Shown: positions 1-4,819 of the stretch, one piece after another
Layout: the number at the start of each line of letters is the position of its first letter
How positions within the stretch are numbered: position 1 is the first letter of the stretch
Origin: JAFDEI01 sp964196055
GTDB lineage: Bacteria; Myxococcota_A; UBA9160; SMWR01
Assembly: GCA_964196055.1 (NCBI GenBank)
Contig: CAXMSF010000344.1
Location: 1 to 5,787, forward strand
Length of the DNA stretch: 5,787 nucleotides
Reading direction: 5' to 3'
Notes under the pieces: model-generated
Database searches by the model: none
Told to the model about the DNA's origin: nothing
Seen by the model: the letters and a program-made list of their open reading frames with translations, nothing else
Program-made: the position numbers and the translations under genes

Positions 1-206
1 ACCCGGCCGTCTCACTGGCGCGGCTGATCGGAACGAACCGCGACTTCCTCGAAAAGAGCCTGCCGCACATCAACCGACTGCTGCGCGAAACGATCGACGA
101 AGCGGTCGCAGGCGCGGAAGTCGTCGTCATAGGCCATGGCAGCGACGAGTACGCGCGCGACGATGAATGGCGCTCCGAAGGGAAGCTGGTTCACCGCCTC
201 GTGTGA
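1..206 (+). CDS. Nucleotide-sugar dehydrogenase, AlgD/GDP-mannose 6-dehydrogenase-like, C-terminal fragment
   Basis: The reading frame enters from the left edge (first full codon at 3) and ends at TGA 204-206, giving 67 residues. The fragment has the pattern of the C-terminal nucleotide-sugar-binding domain of AlgD-type enzymes: ARLIGTNRDF, then LPHINRLL, then AEVVVIGH and a final GKLVHRLV, matching the family series A-x-L-x-G-x-N-(R/K)-x-(Y/F)-(I/L)-E, PHI-x-x-LL, VLG and K-x-V-x-DLV. Known family members oxidise GDP-mannose (or a related sugar nucleotide) twice with NAD+ to the uronic acid, in the cytoplasm, to feed exopolysaccharide synthesis. The Rossmann domain and catalytic cysteine lie outside the window, so the substrate cannot be settled; a UDP-sugar dehydrogenase is the alternative. 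The gene converges on the response regulator gene 63 bp away. I am confident of the superfamily and less sure of the AlgD subgroup. Confidence 0.8.
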   Translation, partial: PAVSLARLIGTNRDFLEKSLPHINRLLRETIDEAVAGAEVVVIGHGSDEYARDDEWRSEGKLVHRLV

Positions 207-214
207 GGGTCGCC

Positions 215-239
215 GGCTGCCTGCTTGCGCAGCGCAGCC
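215..239. terminator. GC-rich hairpin between convergent genes, possible bidirectional terminator
   Basis: GGCTGC (215-220) plus CTGC (221-224) pair with GCAG (229-232) plus GCAGCC (234-239). This gives ten base pairs with one bulged C at 233 and a four-base loop, TTGC. An outer pair of arms, GGTCGC 208-213 and GCGACC 253-258, could extend the structure. It starts 8 bp after the dehydrogenase stop and lies about 30 bp beyond the regulator stop, where a shared terminator would be expected. There is no T-run on either strand, so it is not a classic intrinsic terminator. It may work with Rho or only protect 3' ends. Confidence 0.4.
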
Positions 240-269
240 TCAGCGCGCACGCGCGACCTTCCCGTCCCT

Positions 270-1724
270 TCAGCTCGGCTCGAGCCCGCAGCCGCGTATC
301 TTCTGAAGCAGCGTCTTGTAGCTGACGCCCAGTAAGCGGGCGGCCTGCTTGCGATTCCAGTTCGTGCGGTGAAGGATGTGCTCGATCACTTCGCGCTCGG
401 CTTCGAACGAGGCCCGACGTCCGACTTCCCGCAGCGGGATCTCGCCGGCGGTCTGCTCCACTTCCTCGAACAACTCCGTCAGCGCGCTGCGACCGGTCAT
501 CGCGGATTCGCGCGGTTGCCTGAGCCCATCGAGGATCGAGCTCTCACTCTCGAGAACGATCACGCGCTTGATCATGTTCTCGAGCTCGCGGACGTTGCCC
601 GGGAACGGATACTCGTCGAACGCGTGCATCAACTGATCGCTGACCCGCACGCGACGCTTGCCGTAGCGCAGGCTGAAGCGCTGCAAGAAGTTCTCGACGA
701 GTCCGGGGATCTCCTCGCGGCGTTCGCGCAACGGCGGGATCTCGACGTTCACGACGTTCAGCCGGAAGAACAGATCCTCGCGGAAACTACCCTCGCGGAC
801 CATGTCCTCGAGCCGGCGATTGGTGGCGCAGACCACGCGCACGTCGACACTTGTTTCAGTGTTGGCTCCGATGCGCGTAAAGACGCTGTCCTGGAGCACC
901 TGCAACAGCTTGGCCTGCAGTGGGCCGGTCATCTCGCCGATCTCGTCGAGGAACATCGTTCCGCTGTCGGCAGCCTCGAACTTCCCGTATTTGCGCGACG
1001 CGGCACCCGTGAATGCACCCTTCTCGTAACCGAAGAGTTCGCTCTCGAGCAGCTCGTCGGGCAACGCCGCGCAGTTCACTTTGACGAAGGGCTTGGACGC
1101 GCGCGGCGATACTTCGTGAGAGGCCCGAGCGACGATCTCCTTGCCGACTCCACTCTCACCATGGATCAGGATCGTGACGTCGGTCTCGGCCACCTGTTCG
1201 AGAACATCCCGGATCCGCCGCATCGCCTCGCCCGTCCAGACGACATCGCTGTAGTCGGCCCCCTGCTCGTCCATGCGTTCGCGTTCACGCTCGAGGGCCT
1301 TGAATTCGAGCGCTCGCTCCAGCGCAGCCTCGAGCTCGCCCTCCTCGAACGGCTTACCGAGGTAGTCGATGGCGCCTAGACGCATCGCGTCGACGATCGT
1401 GCTCGCGGTTCCCACCACCGAGAGCATCACCACCGGAACGTCCGCGTCCAGCTCGCGGATCTTTACGAGCGTTTCCAGGCCACTCTGGCCGGGCATCATC
1501 ACGTCGAGGATCACTACATCGGGGTTCGCCCCACCCTCCAGCAGCGCGATCGCACGCCGTCCGTCCTCGGCCGTGTCGACGTCGTAGCCCTTCAACTCGA
1601 GCAAGTTCGCGAGGTAGCTGCGAATCCCCTCCGCGTCGTCGACGACGAGCACGCGGAAGCCCCGCCGCTCTCGAACGCGCTTCGCCGGAGCTTTCGCGCT
1701 TTTTTCCGTCCGCTTTCGCGCCAT
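270..1724 (-). CDS. Sigma-54-dependent response regulator (NtrC family: receiver, AAA+, Fis-type HTH)
   Basis: The protein has 484 residues and the full NtrC architecture. The receiver spans about residues 23-140, with acidic pair D29-D30, phospho-acceptor D74 in VILDVMMPG, S102 and K124 in GKPF. A short linker follows. The AAA+ domain spans about 160-400: Walker A GESGVGKE (189-196), sigma-54 contact loop GAFTGA (236-241), Walker B TMFLDEIGEM (256-265), FREDLFFRLN (314-323) and the PPLRERREEIP arginine region. A Fis-type helix-turn-helix, NRKQAARLLGVSYKTLLQKI, lies at about 457-476. All residues needed for ATP hydrolysis and sigma-54 contact are present, so it should be an active enhancer-binding activator, phosphorylated by the kinase encoded just upstream. 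The ATG is 3 nt past the kinase TGA, with a ribosome-binding site inside the kinase 3' end. The basic N-terminal tail (about 20 residues, many K/R) before the receiver is a small oddity. Target genes are unknown. Confidence 0.95.
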   Translation of the reverse strand: MARKRTEKSAKAPAKRVRERRGFRVLVVDDAEGIRSYLANLLELKGYDVDTAEDGRRAIALLEGGANPDVVILDVMMPGQSGLETLVKIRELDADVPVVMLSVVGTASTIVDAMRLGAIDYLGKPFEEGELEAALERALEFKALERERERMDEQGADYSDVVWTGEAMRRIRDVLEQVAETDVTILIHGESGVGKEIVARASHEVSPRASKPFVKVNCAALPDELLESELFGYEKGAFTGAASRKYGKFEAADSGTMFLDEIGEMTGPLQAKLLQVLQDSVFTRIGANTETSVDVRVVCATNRRLEDMVREGSFREDLFFRLNVVNVEIPPLRERREEIPGLVENFLQRFSLRYGKRRVRVSDQLMHAFDEYPFPGNVRELENMIKRVIVLESESSILDGLRQPRESAMTGRSALTELFEEVEQTAGEIPLREVGRRASFEAEREVIEHILHRTNWNRKQAARLLGVSYKTLLQKIRGCGLEPS

Positions 1725-1727
1725 CGC

Positions 1728-2957
1728 TCAGGCGACCTCCATCCCGCCATCGGCCGGCAACGTGAACGCGAATCGGCTGCCGCCGCCGCTGCGGCTCGTC
1801 ACTGCAATCGTGCCGCCGTGCGCCTCGACCAGGCGCTTGCAGACCGCGAGCCCGAGACCGAGCCCGCCTGCACGCTTGCACTCACCGATCTGGACGTAGG
1901 CGTCGAACACCCGCTCCCGATCCGCGGCGGAGACGCCCGGGCCCTCGTCCGATACCGCAATCTCGACCAGCGGGCGCTCGTCCGGGTCGTCCGAGGGCAG
2001 ACGCCGGGTAGCGATCTCGATCAGACTTTCCGCAGGGGAGTGCTTGATCGCGTTGCCGATCAAATTGTTGAGAATCTGCTCGAGACGCATCCGGTCGAAC
2101 TGCGCTCGGTTGGCTTCCGGTGGAATTTCGGTCTCGATCCGCAGATCGCGCTCTTCGAGCAGCGGCTGCATCAGACTCGTCACGCCGTCGACGACCTCAC
2201 GGAGCGACCCGACGGAGACCTCGAGTACCGCGTCGTCGTCGCGCACCCGCGACGCTTCGAGCAGATCGCCGATGAACGCGTCGAGGCGGCTGCAGGCCTT
2301 CGCGCTCTCCGAAAGGAACCGTCGCTGCTCGTCGTTGAGGGGCCCGACCTCTTCGGACAGCAACAGCCGATCGTAGCCGCTGATGATGGTGACCGGAGTC
2401 CGCAATTCATGGCTCACGACGGTCAGGATTTCTTCGCGATCGGCGCGATCGCGTCGAAGCTTCTCACGGAGCGAGGCGACTTCGCGGCTACCCTGATGGA
2501 GCCTGCGCGACAGCCGAAGCAATTCGGCTTCGAGCATCCGCACGTGGGTCACATCTTCGACCACCCAGGCGCTCACGCCCGCATCGGGGTCGTTCCAGGC
2601 CAGGCGGCAGATCACGATTCGCGGCTCGCCGTCCGTACGACGCAGCGCACACTCGAGAAAACGCGACCCCGACGGTTCCGGCAGCCCCCGCCCCGTGTCC
2701 TTGAAGAGGTCGCCGAATACGCTGCCCTGGAGTTCCTGCAACGCGCTGCGGCCCGACAGCGCGACCAAGCGATCGTTGGCCCACACCAGATTTTCGAAGC
2801 GCGTAACAGCGACACCATCCGAGAGTTCGGCCGCGATCGCCGCGAAATGCTGTGTCGCTACGGCCGCGCCCAGCGTCCCCTCGCGCACGAGTGCCGGCGC
2901 GTCGCGATCGACCGCTTCGCGCTCGAGCTGCGGGAGCGATTTTGCACTGTGGCCCAT
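1728..2957 (-). CDS. Cytoplasmic PAS-domain sensor histidine kinase
   Basis: The chosen start, ATG 2955-2957, gives 409 residues. The frame is open to a GTG at 2984, but the ATG has GGAGGAGG just upstream and is preferred. Domains in order: a PAS-like sensor at about residues 38-138, ending in the typical VVEDVTHVRMLEAEL; a charged coiled coil at about 139-173; a HisKA dimerisation domain with phospho-acceptor H183 in VVSHELRTP; and a HATPase_c domain with N box LEQILNNLIGNAIKHS (N298, N302), G1 box SDEGPGVS (D337), an F-box-like RVFDAY and G2 box GGLGLGL (364-370). No signal peptide or membrane segment is visible, so it senses something inside the cell, perhaps through the PAS pocket or a partner. 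It is the first gene of a two-gene operon with the NtrC-type regulator, its obvious phosphotransfer partner. The signal and any cofactor cannot be read from the sequence. Confidence 0.94.
   Translation of the reverse strand: MGHSAKSLPQLEREAVDRDAPALVREGTLGAAVATQHFAAIAAELSDGVAVTRFENLVWANDRLVALSGRSALQELQGSVFGDLFKDTGRGLPEPSGSRFLECALRRTDGEPRIVICRLAWNDPDAGVSAWVVEDVTHVRMLEAELLRLSRRLHQGSREVASLREKLRRDRADREEILTVVSHELRTPVTIISGYDRLLLSEEVGPLNDEQRRFLSESAKACSRLDAFIGDLLEASRVRDDDAVLEVSVGSLREVVDGVTSLMQPLLEERDLRIETEIPPEANRAQFDRMRLEQILNNLIGNAIKHSPAESLIEIATRRLPSDDPDERPLVEIAVSDEGPGVSAADRERVFDAYVQIGECKRAGGLGLGLAVCKRLVEAHGGTIAVTSRSGGGSRFAFTLPADGGMEVA
1735..1740 (-). promoter_or_regulatory. Ribosome-binding site of the response regulator, inside the kinase gene
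   Basis: On the minus strand GGAGGT lies 10 nt before the regulator ATG (1722-1724) and overlaps the final Met-Glu-Val codons of the kinase. With only 3 nt between the kinase TGA (1728-1730) and this ATG, terminating ribosomes could re-initiate directly. This supports both the chosen start and translational coupling of the pair. Confidence 0.7.
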
Positions 2958-2959
2958 GT

Positions 2960-2974
2960 GCCTCCTCCGGAGGC
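2960..2974 (-). promoter_or_regulatory. Histidine kinase ribosome-binding site inside a short hairpin
   Basis: The minus-strand transcript reads GCCTCC-GGA-GGAGGC-AC-ATG. The Shine-Dalgarno sequence GGAGGAGG occupies 2968-2961, and its second GGAGG lies 3 nt before the start codon. GCCTCC (2974-2969) can pair perfectly with GGAGGC (2965-2960) across the three-base loop GGA, burying the Shine-Dalgarno in a six-pair stem. The ribosome-binding site is clear and decides the start. A regulatory role for the hairpin is inference. Confidence 0.6.
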
Positions 2975-3049
2975 CGGGCCGCACGACGAGAGCGCGGGGA
3001 AACCGACCCGGGGTCGTGTGACTCCAGTGTGCTCATCGCCCTGCCGGGG

Positions 3050-3109
3050 AATTGCCTTGATGTGGATTTTCCTTTTACTAACAAATACTTGGGACAAATT
3101 TGGGCAATT
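3050..3109 (-). promoter_or_regulatory. AT-rich island with inverted and tandem repeats, likely promoter/operator region of the kinase operon
   Basis: About 60 bp stand out as AT-rich in an otherwise GC-rich window. The island is bounded by an exact 7-bp inverted repeat, AATTGCC (3050-3056) and GGCAATT (3103-3109). Inside it is an imperfect tandem repeat, ACAAATACTTGGG (3081-3093) followed directly by ACAAATTTGGG (3094-3104). It lies about 95-150 bp upstream of the kinase ATG, a normal place for a promoter and regulator-binding sites. No good sigma-70 hexamer pair is visible on the minus strand; the best fragments are TTGCCC, TTGTCC and TAGTAA at wrong spacings. The promoter assignment is therefore by composition and position only. 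Confidence 0.4.
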
Positions 3110-3210
3110 TCGAGTAGGCCTGGAAAGAGCCCACGAGAGTGAAGCTGGGGCGTTTACGACTCAGTCTCAGAGTGAGATTGCGATCGTTCGAGGCGCGTCG
3201 GCGGACAGTC

Positions 3211-3233
3211 CCCGTTGTGGACCGAGGAACGGG
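3211..3233 (-). repeat. Inverted repeat downstream of the glycosyltransferase gene
   Basis: CCCGTT (3211-3216) pairs exactly with AACGGG (3228-3233) around an 11-base loop. It lies about 50 nt past the glycosyltransferase stop on that gene's strand and could form part of its 3' end. No T-run follows on the minus strand, so a terminator call is not secure. Confidence 0.25.
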
Positions 3234-3236
3234 CCG

Positions 3237-3262
3237 AAAATCTTGCCCTCCGGGAAAGAGGC
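3237..3262 (-). terminator. Weak candidate intrinsic terminator of the glycosyltransferase gene
   Basis: On the minus strand CCTC (3261-3258) pairs with GAGG (3250-3247) over a 7-base loop. One more G-C pair (3262 with 3245) forms across a bulge, and a run of four T (3240-3237) follows a few bases later. It begins about 20 nt after the glycosyltransferase TGA. The stem is short and the T-run short and offset, so this is only a candidate. Confidence 0.25.
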
Positions 3263-3283
3263 CCTGCGAGGCGCCGAACTCGC

Positions 3284-4564
3284 TCAGCGCTGCGAATTCG
3301 ACCGGGATTCCGGATTCTTCGTCTCCGACCCGGACTGCGATCCACGACGGATGCGGTCGGGCGGACGCTCCCGCACGGTCTCGGCCCCCTCGGCTTCGAT
3401 CAGGGTCATCATGTTCAGCAGGAAAGTCGTCACGGCGAGCATCATCGCGATCAGGACCAGCAACGAGGCCAACATCGCGCGCGACCAGTGCATCGCGACT
3501 TCACCCGTACTCACGAACTCGACGATTCCGGGCGAAACGATTCCCACCGCGGCCAACAGCAGTGCCGCACCGCCGACGAGCCGCATGCGCGGCGTGAAGA
3601 GCCGCGCAAGCATTCCGGTGACGCCCGAATCGGCCGGCGGTCGGCCGTGTGCGATCGCCGCAATTCGCTCCGCCACCACCGCGCCGCAGGCGAAGATCGC
3701 GGTCGAAGTCGCAAGCAGTGACGCCAGCAGAATGCGGTAGATCTCCCACTCGCCGAGCTCTCCATCCCGAACCCAATGCAGCCACGGCCCCGATCCCACG
3801 ACGAGGGCCCCGAGACCCATCACGCCCGCGATCACGAGCAGAAGACGCGCGGGGCGAAAGGTCACGGCAGCACGCAGGATCGCCATCAGGAAGCGCAAGC
3901 CGTCCCACACCACGCTGAGCTTCGATTCGCCGGTCCGCTCCGCGTAGGCCATCGGCAGCTCGACGAGCTTCAGGGAGTCCGCGATCAGCACCCGCGCGCT
4001 CATCGCGGGCGTGAAATGCAGGCCGTCCGGCAGCGGATAGAGCTCTTCCAGGCAGGCACGCCGCACCACGCGCATGCCGCTGGCCGTGTCGTCGACCGAA
4101 CGCTTGCTGAGCGCGCCGAGCAGCCACGCGAAGATTCGATTCCCGACCGTTCGGATTCCCGGCATCTCGCTGTCCGGGCCCATCCGAGACGCGAGCGCGA
4201 TGTCGGCAGCCTCCGCGTCGAGGGCGAGACACAGATCGGCGAAGAAGTCCGGGGGACAGGTACCGTCGCCGTCGAGGAAGCCCAGGTACTCGCCGCACCC
4301 GTGTTGCCAGCCGGTCTTGATGGCGGCGCCGTAGCCCCGGTTGGTATCGAAGGCCAGCACGCTGACTTCGCTGAAGCCCTTCGCGATTTCCTCGGTGCGA
4401 TCGCTCGAGCCGTCGCTGACCACGATCAGCTCCACCGCGTCGATCGAACTCGCGGCGACGATGTGGTCGCGCGCGTCGAGGCAACGCTGAATCGTGGCTC
4501 CGATCGCGTCTTCCTCGTTCAGCGCCGGAATCACGATCGTGAGAATGCGTTCGTCTTCAGACAT
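3284..4564 (-). CDS. Membrane-anchored family 2 glycosyltransferase (DPM1/polyprenyl-phosphate sugar transferase-like)
   Basis: The protein has 426 residues from ATG 4562-4564. The open frame continues to a TTG at 4693, but that extension is Arg/Ser-rich and unlike the family, and the GT-A fold begins directly after this ATG. The GT2 domain occupies about residues 7-235: VIPALNEE (11-18), VVSDGSSDRTEEIA with D51, NRGYGAAIKTGW (75-86), metal-binding DGD (98-100) in GFLDGDGTCPPDFF, then DDTASGMRVV (158-167) and ERTGESKLSV (209-218). These are hallmarks of the DPM1/GtrB-like branch, which moves a sugar from a nucleotide donor to a polyprenyl phosphate at the inner membrane. Four hydrophobic segments follow, at about 241-260, 277-298, 329-351 and 363-388, then a basic, polar tail of about 36 residues. 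No strong Shine-Dalgarno precedes the ATG. It is a lone gene, divergent from ligA. Sugar and acceptor are unknown. Confidence 0.9.
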   Translation of the reverse strand: MSEDERILTIVIPALNEEDAIGATIQRCLDARDHIVAASSIDAVELIVVSDGSSDRTEEIAKGFSEVSVLAFDTNRGYGAAIKTGWQHGCGEYLGFLDGDGTCPPDFFADLCLALDAEAADIALASRMGPDSEMPGIRTVGNRIFAWLLGALSKRSVDDTASGMRVVRRACLEELYPLPDGLHFTPAMSARVLIADSLKLVELPMAYAERTGESKLSVVWDGLRFLMAILRAAVTFRPARLLLVIAGVMGLGALVVGSGPWLHWVRDGELGEWEIYRILLASLLATSTAIFACGAVVAERIAAIAHGRPPADSGVTGMLARLFTPRMRLVGGAALLLAAVGIVSPGIVEFVSTGEVAMHWSRAMLASLLVLIAMMLAVTTFLLNMMTLIEAEGAETVRERPPDRIRRGSQSGSETKNPESRSNSQR

Positions 4565-4704
4565 CGAGGTCCATGGTCTCGCGCCGCTTGATCGAGCGCC
4601 TCGTCGGCGGCATCCGCTATCTGCGAATCGGTCTCCGCGGGGAAGGCTTGAGTCCGCCGCCCTGAGGATCGCCCAAGCCGCAGCGAAGCCCAAACCAAGG
4701 GGCG

Positions 4705-4733
4705 TCGGCTCGAAGCCGAACTGCGGGTATAAT
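4705..4733 (+). promoter_or_regulatory. Putative sigma-70-type promoter of ligA
   Basis: A perfect -10 hexamer TATAAT lies at 4728-4733, embedded in a GC-rich context (GGG before, CCCC after). With a 17-bp spacer the -35 is TCGGCT (4705-4710), which matches TTGACA at only three of six positions. Transcription would start near 4740, leaving a leader of about 80 nt before the ligA TTG. The perfect -10 makes this the best promoter in the window; the poor -35 suggests modest strength or help from an activator. Confidence 0.55.
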
Positions 4734-4807
4734 CCCCAATCAGTTCAATCATCACGTCGCCGCTTCGAAAGTCGCCGCCCGCAACGAGCGGCCGCCGATC
4801 GAAGCAT

Positions 4808-4811
4808 GGAG
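4808..4811 (+). promoter_or_regulatory. Ribosome-binding site deciding the TTG start of ligA
   Basis: GGAG lies 8 nt before TTG 4820-4822. Reading upstream in the ligA frame there is no ATG or GTG before the stop TAA at 4730-4732, and the family's N-terminal helices begin about 12 residues after this TTG. Spacing and frame together make TTG the only reasonable start. Confidence 0.6.
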
Positions 4812-4819
4812 ACCGTCGC

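Larger units (their letters stand above)
2958..3283. other. 326-bp intergenic region between glycosyltransferase stop and kinase start
   Basis: Both flanking genes lie on the minus strand, so this stretch holds the 3' end of the glycosyltransferase transcript and the upstream region of the kinase-regulator operon. Contents from the glycosyltransferase side are: a weak terminator-like hairpin (3245-3262), a second hairpin (3211-3233), a small stem TCTCA-GAG-TGAGA around 3166-3178, an AT-rich island with repeats (3050-3109), a dyad CGACC-CGG-GGTCG (3004-3016) and the kinase ribosome-binding site. I found no convincing -35/-10 pair and no good sigma-54 -24/-12 element on the minus strand. The frames open here read like shadows of neighbouring genes, and I see no separate gene. 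Confidence 0.6.
4565..4819. other. 255-bp divergent intergenic region, glycosyltransferase and ligA
   Basis: This is the shared upstream region of two divergent genes. The clearest element is a TATAAT at 4728-4733, reading toward ligA. Just past it, at the expected transcription start, is a direct repeat CAATCA (4737-4742 and 4746-4751, 9-bp period). Toward the glycosyltransferase the same spot gives TATACC on the minus strand, with no good -35. A 30-codon open frame on + (4573-4665) and several longer frames are open here; none has convincing support as a gene. Confidence 0.55.

Noticed and set aside
369..1379. A 336-codon open frame on + inside the response regulator
   Set aside because: It is antisense to conserved receiver and AAA+ motifs and has no family signature; a typical GC-rich shadow.
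2958..2984. GTG start for the kinase at 2984 (nine extra residues)
   Set aside because: The extra residues are Arg-rich and encoded by the ribosome-binding-site region itself; ATG 2957 has a far better Shine-Dalgarno.
3091..3107. Possible sigma-54 promoter (GG-N10-GC, at 3092-3105) on + in the AT-rich island
   Set aside because: Apart from the GG and GC, hardly any consensus base matches, and it points toward the 3' end of a minus-strand gene.
3105..3140. Possible sigma-54 element (GG-N10-GC) on - upstream of the kinase
   Set aside because: A GG-CTCTTTCCAG-GC spacing exists near 3119-3132, but the -12 half is AGGC rather than TTGC and the -24 half is poor.
1818..3740. A 640-codon open frame on + across the kinase, the intergenic gap and part of the glycosyltransferase
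   Set aside because: It is antisense to two well-supported genes, shows no recognisable domain, is rich in Arg/Pro/Ala/Asp as GC-rich shadow frames are, and crosses two unrelated genes.
4565..4693. TTG start for the glycosyltransferase at 4693 (43 extra residues)
   Set aside because: No Shine-Dalgarno, low-complexity Arg/Ser composition, and GT2 proteins begin close to the VIPALNEE motif, as they do from ATG 4564.
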